Positions 44,230 through 57,538 of a stretch of 64,000 nt of DNA are shown here, piece after piece; positions within the stretch are counted from its first letter, which is position 1, and each line of letters begins with the position of its first letter. The notes under the pieces were generated by a model that was given only the letters and a program-made list of their open reading frames with translations, searched no databases and was not told where the DNA came from. The DNA is from Lunularia cruciata (lineage: Eukaryota > Streptophyta > Marchantiopsida > Lunulariales > Lunulariaceae): assembly GCA_948567375.1 (NCBI GenBank), contig OX419756.1:39198333-39262332 (forward strand), given 5' to 3'. Made by a program: the position numbers and the translations under genes.

Positions 44230-46646
44230 CCTTCCTCCTTGGAATCAATCTCGTGACTTCCGGAAAGGGAAGAGACGAGCGGCAGCTGCAACTACGGTAG
44301 GTTCCAGAGTTGCCCTTCCATCCTCGCCGTCTTCGTTTCCGGGCCGAGTTTGTCCGCGACGGCCACTTGTGCATACAATACATGTGCGAGCGTATGACCG
44401 AACCACCTACCCAGGTCTAGAGTCCCTGTTCACGGTGCTTGCTGCCGCAGTTAGTCCCTGTGCGGGCTCCGTCCGGCTCCGGACTGACGGAATCTCATCT
44501 CCAACGAACCCTCGATTCGAAGGTTTCTCCACTGGTGGACACGCGTCGGCCGATCCCGGACCTAAAAGGACAATACGCCTTGATGCTTCCGAGGGATCCA
44601 GAACTACGGTTCTGTCACTGTGCTCATCCAGGTCTAACCAGGGTTAGCTATTTTGTCGAACTTATGCACTTCGGCGGACGTGAACTTAGTCATCAATGCG
44701 GAGTTCAAGTTTAGAGAGAGCGGGATTCTATGCGAAGTCCTGACTCAGCAACTCAACTTATGAAGATTGGTCAGATTTGCCATTATCGTCTTCATCTTTG
44801 TCGCAGACAGTACCAGAAATGCGGTTGCATTCATCTCTTGTTCAGATTACGAATGTTGTTTTCGTCTTCTCTCCTGGTGAGATTCCACTAGAGTATTTAT
44901 TACTGACGATTCTAGTTACTGATATTTGTGACTTTCCCTCGGGAGCAAACACCACAACTTTGCAAGGAGCCTACTAGTATTCTATAAGATCTAACCGTTT
45001 CATGCAATCTGTCGAGGATAGAAAGCATGTATCTGTTTGATTTCTTTATCAATATCCTGCTAGGTTTAACTTGAGGGTTAGGTCTAAACCTTTTTCCGAG
45101 TTTATGATAGACTAAATAGGCCACGAATCACGATTCGCAAGCAACTTAAGAACATCCTAGTTTTCCAGGACGGTCCAATTTCATAAGCTACTGCACACTT
45201 CCCTCCCAGCTAGAGATATTCTAGACATCAGTTTTGAAGTACAGTTAGGGCTTCGAGGGTTTTAACTCATTCTAGACTTAAATGGACCAAAAACTAACAA
45301 TGTCTTTATAAAACCCTCATGTACTAAATGCTAAGTAGGTAAAACTTTCAGGTGATAATTATGACTCCTTGAAGAACAATTACTTTCTGATAGTGTTAGT
45401 TACTTTTCATGCAAAATCCTGGACAGAATAGTCTACTGTGCTAAGGTAGTATGTATTAAAAAGATGATCCGGTGTAATGAGGATCTTTTGGGGGATAAAG
45501 GTCCGTGGTGAGAGATGTTGCCAACACTGCCCACTCAAACAGATGCATTTGATTTCTACAAGATGATGCATGAGAAGTCTTTGGAAATGAACAAGGAAGC
45601 TCTACTTGCTTGTCAGTAGTTACGAGGCGAGAAGTACTTGTGCGCCAATATATACTATATTGGATTTCATGCATCATAGGAGCCCTTCAGTTGCTGCGGT
45701 AGTTCTTCACTGATTCTTAAGATGACTGACAAGAACAGGATGTCTGCGGTATGGAACAGCACTGGGTTACTAATTAGTTGTTTGTCCTGTCAAAGTAGAC
45801 CACTTCCAATTGATCCGCAAAAATTTCTTCTATAATCTCCATACCATTTGTCTGATAGTCATGATGTAAATTGGATCCAGGCGTACAAAATTACTGCATC
45901 ATAAGCATCTCACTGCCATACGAAATCGACTGAAGTATGATATGTATTGCATGTTTCCGACAGAACTATGGCCGTAGTTGAACTGCACAACCAGACGCAA
46001 GTGTTCCAGTAGTGGATGATAGAACAAATGCTCATGACAAAATGACTTCACCGCTACAAGACTCACCTACTCGGAGACAAGAATTCTCCAATCTCTACGA
46101 GACTTTCCAGGCTATAAACTACAAATTACGCTGCTATGCATGAACTACCTTCACCCGCGTTAAAACTACTGAAATAGGTTCACATAAGTCTAGGATAAAT
46201 TCCCATTATATGAACAACCGATCTCATCTGAAATTTTAAGGCAAGGTAAGTCCCTTGTAAGGGCGTGATACATTGAAGTTAACAAAATCGTTGTATTGTA
46301 ATCATCATGGACCTTGTCCTGACGCGGTGACTGTTCTGTGCAAAAAAATTTAAATAAATTTTCCTGCCTAAAAAATCCCATCAAATTGGGACTATCTATG
46401 ACTAGGGGTTCAAATTAAGTTGTAAAATGACAGAGGCACCCTTAGAAACATGCAACATCCACGAAGTATGAAGGTGGAGTACCAACAGCTATTGATCTTT
46501 ATTTAACATACACCATTCGACAGGTAGGGCTCAACTAGTGCTTCAAGTCTTGCCCTCCAATATTCTGATTTATTGGAACATCATAAGCACAATCGAATCA
46601 AATTTACAACTCCAAGGAAAGTTGTGTTCAACCTACTCATGAACAC
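44230..46646. other. intergenic region between the UBP promoter and the V-ATPase 3' end
   Basis: About 2.4 kb. Nothing beyond short chance frames was found, and no repeat shared with the rest of the window was recognised. Confidence 0.55.
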
Positions 46647-49600
46647 CTAATCGTCTTCTTCCGAGAGTCCCGCAAAAGCGAATGGATGAAACTTATAACC
46701 ATCCCCCATGTAAAACTTGTTCTGAAACTCGACCCAATGAAGACGAAGTGCGTGCAAGAAAGCACTAAGCGTCTCCATGACCAGCAATACTCCAAGAGTG
46801 GCGATGGTAAAAACAATGATACCAATAAAGCGGACCACCCAGTTCTCATACCTGCAACATGGCCAACGTTGGATTGAAGGTCTTGCAGAAATTTACTCAC
46901 GTGAACATTCTACTTGCAGACACACTATGGTGACCCCGTAGTACCAGGAAATGTATGTGGCAAGTCTACGCTTGGGCTTCGCAGTTTAGTTGGATTGGTG
47001 ATGGAGTATGGAAATCACGTAAAGCTTTGCAATACACATACCCGAAAGATAGCAACAACACTCTCTCGTAGAAGACAGCCGACAGCTCTGCGTGAGCAAG
47101 ACTGCAAAGACCACAAGACAAAATCGTTATTCCATTCTCGAACAAAAGTCCAACTCAAATATTGGAGGATCCAACTCAAAGGCTCCAGCAATCAGTGATA
47201 TTTACGGTCTTTACCTGAGAGCCCACAACCGCAGGTAGGAAGCTGTGTTAGAAACTGCTCCAAGGACAAACTCGATGGTATGGATCATTTGATGAACAAA
47301 AATTTCCCCAAATTCAAATTCTTCATGTTCGTCATCGCCATCGACAGACTCGTTGTCTGATCCTCCCACACTTCTGTACGACCGTCCAGCCATTTGCTGC
47401 ATATTACCACACGTGTACTGTCAGACTCTATTAAGCTCCGTGACGTTCCAAACAAAGATGGAAAACTTTTCGCTCATACATTATGGTACAACTTTTCAAC
47501 CATCTGCATGCGCCGTCAAAATGAAGGATGATGAGCTCGTATGAAATGTACACGGCACGTCCAGGATAAATTTTGCCGATGAATAACCACAAACTGATCT
47601 GCCTATCTGCGCTACCATGCCACTCACCTGTTCATGTTGCTTCTTAAGAATGAGAGGTTTGGGCAGAAGCATCCACGGAACTGCTACGAATGCAACCACA
47701 AGCAAGATCATCTGTAGAGGAAACAAACCATACAGTACTAGTGTTAGATACTTTTACCTGTGCGTTGCCTAAAAGACTGATCACGATTGCGTCTACATGA
47801 ACAAGACTTCGAAGAAATAAAACTGCAGGTAGTATCCACTTCACAGGTGGATGGCACCGACCTGAAGAGGCTTTTGGCCCCAAAATAGCTGATTGTCTCC
47901 AAGATCATCGGTAGGGCTCAGGAACATGTAGATCATCACATGGTATAGATCTGCCTGAGAGCCGGTGCACCACTTGACGATAATAAGAATTGACAAGTAG
48001 CCAAATAGAGACCCAAGGAACAAAATCTGGGGCACAAACTCATACCTGCGGCCCACGTGAATGTGTCAGCAGACCCTAGTAGCGATCAAGATGTACCGCG
48101 GCATGCACCATCTTAGTACTACTGGACAACTCATATCGAACACAAGGCATAGCACTTCCAGAACACAACAGCTTACCAGATGTTAAGGGAGTTGTTGAAG
48201 AACCTCCCATTGAAGTAACTAAGGACAATACCAACATTCATTTGCGTCACTCCGAGTAAGATAGACATCTTCATCTTCAGTGAGTTGGTGAAAGGCAGCT
48301 CTGAGCGAGATCCGTGCCATGCAGGGTCAAGTCCAAAAGGATAGGGTTCATCACCGAGCTTGATCAGTCCAACGGTAGTTGCAGACCTGCAAAATCAACA
48401 ACACGGTTAACAGGAAAAAATCAACTCAACAATTTCGAGTTACAAAACAACCACGACATGAGCTAAACGGATAACATCCTTACCTTCAGATTCTTCCTGG
48501 AGTCTATATTAACTTCTGATCTCCTAAAATGTTCAACCTCCAGGGATGAAAGAAAACTTGTATGAGACATATTTATCAATCCTTTCCACACCTCGGAAAT
48601 AGCATATAAGCAAATCCAATAACCTCATGACTTACTCGCACTGATCCCATGGAATCTCTGGGTGGTCTCTGCAAGTGTACTGTGAGTCGCCAAAGATTTT
48701 GAAAGGAATGGAGAAGAATTCGTTGTAGATAAACCCCGTGTATATCGAGAAAATAGACATCAGCAGGATAACGTATCGTCCCCCGAAGGCCATATCCATA
48801 ATATCTCCCAATTTCTGCATTGGCAAACCACTAGTTTAAGGAGAGGATTCCATAGCAAGCGACCATCAAAGACTTCCAGAACTTCCACTTGTAATGAACG
48901 CAGTGCGACGAGCAAAGCAACGAGCGAGAAAACCAGATGTATTACATAGCCTAACTAGTCCTACCACCTACCTGTTCAACTTTTACGGTAAGATCAATCT
49001 TCATAAACATGACGGGGTACGACTAACAGAGTGTTCTCCGAAGGAAAGTGTATCAGAGACGCATAAGCTCAAATGAATAAAATGCATCTGTTTAACATTC
49101 TATTATTTTTACCTGAGCCATGAATTTCTTCTCATTGAGTACAAGGAAGAGGGCGCCCATCAGCAAAATTAAACCATGACCCCAGTCACCAAACATGACC
49201 GCGAACAAAAAGGGGAAAGTAACGATTGTGAAAACACCAGGATTGGCCTCTTGGTATTGTGCCACCCTGACGATTCCATAAACACCATTAGGATGAGTCC
49301 AAAGAACAATTGTTACAACAACGACAACATGCATGCGGAACGTCCTCTTACCACACTTATACCATCTAAATCTTCAAGGTCAAAGAAGCATGTGGTGTGT
49401 ACCCATAAGCATCGACGATCTCCTGGAATGCACCGGTGAACTTGTTGGTCTTGAAGTAAGTAGGGGGTGATTCCTTTGTAGGGAGAACTCGGAAAATTGT
49501 CCCTACTTGCGAATTAGTGTCAAATGCTGCCCTCTGCAACGCGTCTTGAATCTGCACAACCAAGAAGCAGTAAAAGCCATTGTTATCATTTTCCCTATCA

Positions 49601-52600
49601 TTCGAACTACTATCAGTAGATAAGTCAAGTAAAACGCAACCCTGGACTTATCCATTCCCCTTTACCTGCGAGTTATTGATGAAGTGAATTTAGAGGCTAC
49701 TTCTTGACAGCTTGTGACATGTAAACACATTGACATGACGCCTTCTCAAACTAAAGTCAAACAAAGGTCAAAAAACAAACCTGGGATTTAGCAGAGACAG
49801 GGCACCAGCCTTCAGCCACAAGGCACTTCGTTGTCACATCGATACTCAACATGTTCAAAGTATGATATACTGCCTTCTCCCGGCGCACCTGTTAGGAAAC
49901 AGTTCCCAAGAATCAGTTACTGCTGAAACAATATGGATATGAGATATGACAGCAGAAGCCGTTCCTCAAACGACAGATCAAAACTGAAACAATGTGTATA
50001 GTTTACATCAAAACTCGCAACAACTTCACGGAGCAAAACAATAAATTTTTCACCTACCAAAAGAGTCCACTGTTCCAAATCGTATCCAATGGTAGTCAGC
50101 ACATTGTCACGGTGGTGAGTTCCAGCAGCAAGTGTTTGTTGTAGCTCGTCCAACCTTGAGGAAACCTGCACATAAGTACGACGCGTGTGGGTTAGATGTG
50201 GGTAACTAATCCTGAGCAATTCTGTGCAGCTTGCCTTTGGAGGCCATTTGAAGAGAACTTGATATCAAAGACTCCCTAGGCCTCATTCGAAGTACTTTAG
50301 CTTCAAAGACCTCAACAAAGAATTTCAATGAGCCCAAGGTAGCCACTAGGAAAGAACCCGGTGGACCAATATGTGAAGAAGTAAATATTGAAAAGCTGAT
50401 GACAGAGAACAGCGGACCTGATGCTTAATTTGCCTCTGTCTGTTGGATTCCTCGGGGAAGGGATATCGGTTAGCTCCAAAGGCCTCACAAATCTTTGTAA
50501 CCTTCAAGCGCGCCCTTTCTCCCGCAAAGAAAACAACAAAGACTACTTTCTCAACCTGCATTTCAGGGTGGCATTGACAAATAATCAGGCACAACAGTTT
50601 AATAAAGAGAGAAGGAATAACGTGTAGACTAGCAACAATCTAGAAAGTGACAAGTTCGGCCCGTTGAAACTATTCGCAACACCTAACCTTCTCGCCACTT
50701 GCTGGATCGATGACTGGCTCATCGATAGCAGCCTGCTTAAGGAACATGTTTCCTCGAGTAGCACGGAAGAGAATGCGCTCAAATGCCAAAGCCTTCGACT
50801 TAGGAACGAGTCCTGACACATAGCCGAGTCTTACTTGCTTTGATGGCTCTACCTGCATCTCCTGTACGTTCCAGAAAGTTTTAATTCAAACTCATGAATC
50901 ACAAGCCTTACTAATTCACTACGAGAATAGATAGAAAATATTAAGCAAAGCTCCAGTACGCGGATATCTGAGTCTACTATTCATCACACCAACATAGTTG
51001 CTGACTAATTCAGCTCTAGTTCAGCTCTTCCACATATTCTATTTTAGGGACTTTTTAGTGCCGAGTGTCAAAGACCCTGAACTAGACATACTCCGCACCT
51101 GTTCAAGTAAAAGAGGTCTGTCCATGTCTTCACTTGAACTTGAGAGACTTTCAAGTTCACGTCGCTGAGCCTCTGACGCATTATCGCGAGCCGAGCTGAA
51201 AAATGCTCCCGCCTGCACAAAGGTCAAGTGGAATGCAGGTTAATGAAAAAGTACATTGGTAGCTTAGTCTGAAACGAATGTAATCACAATCGGAGCTTGC
51301 CAGAGAGTCTCCCTAAGAGCTCCAGTTTCCTATCTATTACACTGAACCTTTGTCACGAAACCGTGGCGACATGATTCTGACAATCAAAACAAGTTCATAC
51401 TTCACAAAGGTACTGAGAAATAAGACAAAATGTTCTAAACTTCGGCGTCAATCGAGAGAGACATCTAAGATACGTGTATTCTGATTCGACATCGAACGAA
51501 TTAACCACTTCTGTAGTTCCCGGGAGAGAATATCGAAAGGGAATGGGAGAGCGAACTCAAATCTGAATTACAGACAACAAGCCAGACAACAGACCATAAA
51601 TGGTTAAATCAGCTTGCTTTCCTCATTCAGCAGAGACACAAATCTGGGAAGAGAACAAGAATGAGCTGTCACCTTTTGTAGCACAAGATGAAGTTCGGTA
51701 AGTTCACTGTGAGTGCGCTTCAACTTCTCGCTGTTGGCAAGTATTTCCAGGAGCTCACTTTCGAGCTCGGAGAGTTTCACCTGCGACAATCAAAGCTCAC
51801 TCGGTTTTAGGCGTCGAAAGCAGAATCATATCCGTAAGGTTAGTTATTCTTCCCAACGCGCTCCGTCTCCCACATACTCAAGGCATGTGGACAGAACCTA
51901 AATTTTCCAAAATAGATTCAGAGCACAAAGCCTAAACATTGATTGATAATTGAAATTCACAATACCTCGAGCTCATCAAGGTCGACATCGACCTCAACCT
52001 CGGGTTTGGCAGCAGGCGTGAGACCGGCTTTGGCGGTTTGATCTCTAAAATAACGCAATTTTCTTGCCATCTCACCACATCGCTTCACCTGAGAAAACGA
52101 AAAAAGGTTAGGTTTCAGGAGATTCAACAAAAAATGATAAAAGTCAGGAAGCTCGAGTTTGCAATGAATAGGGTACAATGAACCAATGGTCCGTATATAA
52201 CTGCTCCCATTCAGATCTTGAGCATTCAACTGGGAAATGTGAGAACTCCTCGAAGCATACCTGGTTCGCATAAGTACGCTGAAAAGGGCTCTTGTCCGGA
52301 TTAAGCTGCAACAACCGAGAACTCGTCTTAGAAGATATTCCATATGACTTGCCTCCTTATAAAATTTCATGACGTGCGCTCGGATCTACAAGGACATCCA
52401 TATGTGGCGTGCTAACTCACCGCCCCAAACTCGTGAAATACACCAAGATCTTCAGCTACTGATCAGGCATTATTGATAACAATCAACACCATCCGCAGAC
52501 ACGGTAGCTCGGTTTAACTGTTAGAAGATAAGACAACAGATCGTACAACCCTTGACACGAGCAAAAGCAAAAGCCAAGAAAGTTGGAAGATTCATCGTAC

Positions 52601-52714
52601 ATCCTTAAATTGCAAAAGCCCCAGCTCTGCCAAATATGTCACAGTATCGTGTGCAGACTCCGAGGGGATGATGAGTTGAACCAGGTTCATCTTCTGAGAG
52701 CGGAAAAGCTCCAT
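46647..52714 (-). CDS. VHA-a: V-type proton ATPase subunit a (VHA-a)
   Basis: Eighteen exons join in frame to 812 residues (family about 800-840): 52714-52601, 52305-52261, 52088-51966, 51780-51673, 51212-51099, 50861-50688, 50555-50418, 50165-50058, 49888-49781, 49551-49403, 49266-49113, 48814-48636, 48386-48177, 48045-47862, 47711-47628, 47396-47215, 47101-47042, 46851-46647. It is the membrane stator of the proton pump that acidifies vacuole and endomembranes. The N-terminal half is cytosolic with coiled-coil stretches ([28 protein letters not shown]). The C-terminal half has the membrane helices ([20 protein letters not shown] onward). The essential proton-path arginine (Arg735 of yeast Vph1) is present in YLRLWALSLAH. 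An acidic loop ([13 protein letters not shown]) precedes it. An in-frame ATG at 52723 would add three residues. All splice sites are GT..AG. Confidence 0.96.
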
Positions 52715-52848
52715 TTGCACCATCTTGTCTCCAATTCCAAATCAGCCTTGGAGAACCACACTAAAGCCCCAAAAGAATACAAAGCAAGTGGCCCTGAATT
52801 GGAAAATCCTGTAACTGATATCCTTACAGCGCCTCCCTTGTTGAAGAT

Positions 52849-52860
52849 CTATTATAAACA
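52849..52860 (-). promoter_or_regulatory. TATA box candidate of VHA-a
   Basis: On the minus strand GTTTATAATAG is about 140 bp upstream of the start codon, a normal distance for a TATA box plus a short leader. Confidence 0.45.
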
Positions 52861-52869
52861 CACTCTCAA

Positions 52870-53558
52870 AATTGTTCGTTCGGAGAAGAGACCCTCATCT
52901 GATCATCCTCGCGATCCATCCGAAGGCCTCCAACCCTCAACGAGAGAGAGAAAGGAGACACCAGCCAAGCCAGTTCTGACTTCTGAATTCTCTTCCTTCC
53001 TTCCTTCGCTCATCCAGACAGAGAGATCAAAGAGTCCTCTCCCGAACGCTCTCTTTGATCCTATGATTGAGTGCCAATGACACAATCTTTGTATGAAACG
53101 CAGAACTTCCTTCCCTGGCTTCCCTCCCCCGCAATGGGTCGCTCTTCTCTTTGCTCTTGGCGCAAGCAGCTGCTGCTCCTCTCTTCTGCAGTGCTGTGAT
53201 CCGCAGAGGAAGGGAGGGGATGGGGTCACACCTTCAGCTATTCCTTTTCCAAAGGCTGCCTCAGCCCTCCTCACTTACCAACAGAAGGAACAGAGAGGGG
53301 CACCACCAGCCTGTCCGTCCCTCCCTCTCGACTGACGGACAGAGGATCGAACAAAAGAAGATGCCCACGTGGCACCTACGTGGTGCATCCTCAAGACCAA
53401 CACGATGCATCTCGCCAACTATCTTGTACGCGCGCTGGCCCCGTCCACTTCGCCATCCACACTCTGTGCGTTAACGTTAACCACGTCCCGTGCTTTCCTT
53501 GGGCCTTTCTCCAGGAAGGATTACGGTATGATCCGTGAATGCTTAATCCGCTGGTATT
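52870..53558. other. upstream region of VHA-a, no supported gene
   Basis: GC-richer than the flanking repeats. Several overlapping open frames (for example 52903-53274 on the minus strand) have no recognisable motif and look like chance. Confidence 0.5.
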
Positions 53559-53892
53559 AGGGGTTTCAATTGCAGATTTTGCGGGAATGTTACGGGAGTG
53601 AAAGAGTTACCGTGAAAATTTACGGAGTAGCCCGTCGTAACCACACGCAGTAGAATTAAATGAAGGTCGTGAAGTCGAAAACGAGAAGTTTCATGGGTCA
53701 CCTCGTGAGGACACACCCACCGCCCCATGTTACCCTTTTTATCTCTCCCTTGTACGGCTTGATGGGGTCTTCCCATCCTTCATTTTTCCTACGCGGTCGC
53801 CTTTTACTTTCCGCGGAGGAGATTACAGCATCATTTGTAAATCGCTTTACAAAATCGTCACGGAATTTCGTAAGGGCCCAATTGAAACCTCT
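53559..53892. mobile_element. small inverted-repeat element (MITE-like, ~334 bp)
   Basis: The left end AGGGGTTTCAATTG and the right end CAATTGAAACCTCT are reverse complements with one mismatch in 14. ATT flanks both sides (53556-53558 and 53893-53895). There is no coding capacity. The interior contains CTTGATGGGGTCTTCCCATCC, also found at about 34738-34758, so related sequence lies on the other side of the gene island. The superfamily cannot be decided: flanks allow a TA or a 3-bp duplication. Confidence 0.6.
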
Positions 53893-54578
53893 ATTGTACC
53901 ATTACGGTTCCCGGTCGGAATGAAACTGGTCGAGTTTCATTCCTTCCCAGTGGGGATCAAACTTTCGATGTAGATGAAAAACATACCGGTCTAAACTTAA
54001 TTCTACAAACTGCAAAACTGGTGTAGTAAGTGAGAGAGAAGAATGGAAAAATCCAAAGTAGGAACATCATCATTACCAAGGATGTTTGTTGCTCTTGTAG
54101 TTGAGGGGAGTAAGCGTTATTCAATATTGCAGGAAACTTCCCCACCAATATCTTGGTGGGAGACATTTCCTCCTCGTTGCTCATCACATCCCATTGTCTT
54201 CAGGAGAACAAAGAGAAACGGGAACAGAGTCTTGATGGACGAGACAGAAGGCCACTTCACATGGCTCATTGATGTCCGGCAATATTGACGTCCGTTAGCC
54301 TCCTAAGTACTGACGGAAAGAGTATCTTTAGGTATCCATGGGAGTGCAGCGGTCAGGCAATTAACCTGGACGGACGTCACATATCTAAACATACTTGCAA
54401 TAACAGGTCACTTTGGAATTATTAACTGGTGCTAACAGGTAACCAGTTTTCCTATTAGGGTATGACAAATAAGGGGTTCGGGACTTGCAAATCTCCATAT
54501 CTTTTGCTTCTCACACTCGTTTTGAACAGAAAAGGGCTCATTGGATTCAGCTTTCAATACTCTTTCATATACTCAAGA

Positions 54579-55914
54579 TGGATCTTTGTGATCTCATGTT
54601 TTTTTGGTTGATGGAGTCTAAACAGAAAATCTCTTGGAGTTAGCCACATTGTTGATGGGAGAAACATTTTTTGAACAAGAAGAAGATATTACACCAGAGT
54701 TCTGGAGCTAGTTCTTGATGGCAAATAATTGTCTTTTGCTATCTCAAAGAGGAATACCAAGAGACTTCTGGGTGATACCAAGACAGTACACATGGTGGGA
54801 GATTGTTCACAAGCAAGTATGTTCAATGGATTCAGACTTTCTAAACAATCATATGAGAAGTAGGTACCGAATGTCATATCAGAGTTTTAAGAGATTGGTT
54901 GATGAGATTGAAACACATGTGCCTACTATGTCTGAATGGCTATATGCTAGAAAAAGAGTGGAATTAGAAAAATGTGTAATTGTAGTTTTACACAAATTTG
55001 CACACAATTCACCATTGAGAACTCTTAGTGATCTGTATTGGCTTGGTGAATTGACTATAGTGAAGTACACTATAATTATAGTTGAGATGCTAGCAAACAA
55101 AGACAAAATATACTCTAAATACATCAAATGGCCTACAGTAGTAGAATGTATTGAGAGCATGTCAAAGTTTGCACAAATATGTGGAATTCCACAAATCATT
55201 GGTTGTATAGATGGTACCCATATCAAATTGAGAACCAAACCAGCTATGAGATTTTATCCTGAACACTATAGGAATAGACACTCAGATTACTCTGTTTTGC
55301 TACAAGGCGTTTGTGATGCGGATCTTTGGTTTTGGGACTTGTGTTGTATGATGCTTGGATCTGCTCATGATGCTGCACATTTACGACAGTCCAACTTATA
55401 TCAGGCAATGGAATCAGGGACAGCTCTCACTCAGCCAACACTCATTTTGCCACAAGAAAACCATACGATACAAGTGATTCCACCATTGATCCTTGGAGAT
55501 ACAACCTATCTATTATGTTAGTGGTTGTTGAAACGTTGGCATCGACATTCACATCAAGGACAACCTATGCAAAATGTATTTGACAACCATACATCAAAAG
55601 CACGTGTGGAGAATGCATTTGGTCAATTGAAAGGTAGATGGAGCATATTGAGGGACTGTCCAATGCGATTGGAAGTTGTTCCAAGAGTGACACTTGCATG
55701 TGCAGTACTACACAACTTTGTAATTCAACAAGGAGAACCATTACCTACAGACGTCAATGTAGTGGATGAGCATACGAATGGAGCACATATTTTGCCACTC
55801 CCAAGATCTGTAGCAGATAAATGGAGTACATATAGAGGTGAATTAGTAAGAGCAGCTTTGTACAAGCAATTCAAAAGTACTCATGCTCATCTAGATATAG
55901 TAAATGTCATTTGA
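54579..55914 (+). pseudogene. Harb1 transposase (DDE_4/HARBI1-like), lightly broken
   Basis: The frame starts at the ATG at 54579, loses frame in the first 25 codons, has a TAG at about 54709-54711, and is open from 54715 to a TAG at 55519-55521. It then continues in the same frame to 55914. The catalytic residues are all present: GCIDGTHIKL (first Asp), LGDTTYLLC (second Asp) and ARVENAFGQLKGRW (Glu). The helical N-terminal DNA-binding part (MSYQSFKRLVDEI) precedes them. The tandem sister Harb2 has CAG where 55519 has TAG, so that stop is a C-to-T change. PIF transposases cut the element ends and need the partner protein encoded opposite. Confidence 0.88.
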
Positions 55915-55934
55915 GAGTGAAGCTATTTACTTAC

Positions 55935-57000
55935 TCAAGATGGTGGTCCACTTTGGTTGTTTTTCAAGATTTCAAGCTCCATACGTTTTAGTTCAAGCAT
56001 TTGGCTCATTAAATCCATCTTGTGTTGTTCTTGAACCATCATCAAGTCAAATTTATGATCTTCCTGCCAGGATCTCTTCTCATTTGCTTCCTTCACTACT
56101 TGAGTAAATTCAAGCATACACTTCTGCATTTCGTCTTCACCTTCTTTTGATACTCTTCACGTTTTGTTACGTTGCCCAACAACACCAGGTTGAGCACAAG
56201 CTTTTGTCTTGAGATTGATTGTGGCCTGATTACCAATTGTCTCTAGAGAAGGTGTAGAGACTTGTGGTGTTTCCTTCTCATCATCAGATATCAAAACATC
56301 CATATATGATTGTTCAGTTTGATTTATATGAGATGCTTCCTCACTCCCATCAATAGTTTCATCAGTCAAGTCTACAAACCCTCTCTCACTAGTTATTAAA
56401 GTGTTAATACCACAATCACATGCTCATGGAATGCCTTGTTCTTTGGGTGAACCGCCTCTAATTCTATGCATTTGTTTATAGAACTCCCATGAACTTGGTT
56501 CTACGCCTGTGGTTTGTTTTCCTTTCTCAACCCTATATTTTTTAACTAGACCATCAAGCTTGTTCCTGAGAATATGTGGCTCATAAGGTGGTTTTATATT
56601 GATAGCTTCACTAAACCTATTAGCAAATACCTTCCATTGATCCTGACTTACATTGCCTTGGTTACAATGATTAAAATAAATGTCTTCATACATATCCAAA
56701 AAAAGCCTCACATGATTAGAAATCCACTCCACTTTAGCCTTCTTTGGAATGGAAACACCTATAAATACAATTGACAACAGTAGATAAATAATCAACATAC
56801 TATTATTTTAGAATAATATTCCAATCTACATATGAAATAGTCAAAATCATACCTCTCACAAGAGCATCCTTTGATGATGAATTTTTCTTTTTTGCACCAA
56901 GCTTCTTCTTGGATTGAGCCTGCAAATCTTTCACCAATGTAATTGGTTCCATAGGTGGAAGAGCTCCCAAAAAATTCTCATTCTATACAATCTCTTCCAT
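55935..57000 (-). pseudogene. Harb1 partner gene: Myb/SANT-like DNA-binding protein with coiled coil
   Basis: Minus strand, at least two exons. A first exon at about 57000-56853 (PPMEPITLVKDLQAQSKKK, one TAG near its start) ends in a GTATGA donor. After an intron with acceptor TTATAG at 56763 the trihelix/Myb-like domain follows: KKAKVEWISNHVRLFLDMYE, then NQWK-type DQWKVFANRF, then EPSSWEFYKQMH. Downstream are an acidic region with two stops and a C-terminal coiled coil (HKFDLMMVQEQHKMDL, then MLELKRMELEIL) to 55935. In PIF/Harbinger elements this protein brings the transposase to the nucleus and to the ends. It is convergent with the transposase. Confidence 0.82.
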
Positions 57001-57538
57001 TCTGCTGCACAAAATTCAAAAAATATACATGGAAAACTTTGGTTTGATAGAGAAATTTCATCTCACCAATGTCACTGCAATATTAATCTATTGTCTTTAG
57101 TTTCAAATCACACATGACAAGCATTGCATAACCTTCAATTCAAGCTATAGAATAGCCCAACATGTCCAGAAATGAAAAAGTTATGATATATTACATACCT
57201 GATCAATCTCGAAGGTCAAAAATCAAAACCCTAGTAATGTTTGCTTGGAAAGTTGATATGTTTGCTCTCAAGAAAACTCAACCTGTCATAGAATGGGACA
57301 TTTGTAAACTTTATTTCCCGTTGTATCACCCAACCCATTAACCTAGAAAATTTCCCGTTCAAGGGACTCAAACGGAGCACGAGACGGAGCAAAAGTTGCT
57401 TAACGTATAAGCTCCGGTTGAGGGCTTGAACGTCAGGCAGACCTGACGTGCGCATGAGCTCCAGCAGATTTATTGCTGTTGTGTTTTGTCTTTTAGGGGG
57501 CTGCCGGAGCCCAAAAGAGCCATGTGAATTGCCTAAGA

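Larger units (their letters stand above)
54245..57533. mobile_element. Harb1: PIF/Harbinger DNA transposon
   Basis: About 3.3 kb. The left terminal segment GGCCACTTCACATGGCTC (54250) is matched in inverted orientation at the right end, where the reverse complement reads GGCAATTCACATGGCTC (57533-57517). It encodes a DDE transposase on the plus strand and a Myb/SANT-like protein on the minus strand, the two-gene layout of PIF/Harbinger. TAA follows the right end, but I could not find a clear matching 3-bp duplication on the left. Confidence 0.82.

Noticed and set aside
52903-53474. Overlapping open frames upstream of VHA-a on both strands
   Set aside because: GC-rich DNA keeps several frames open; no motif, and the frames disagree with each other.
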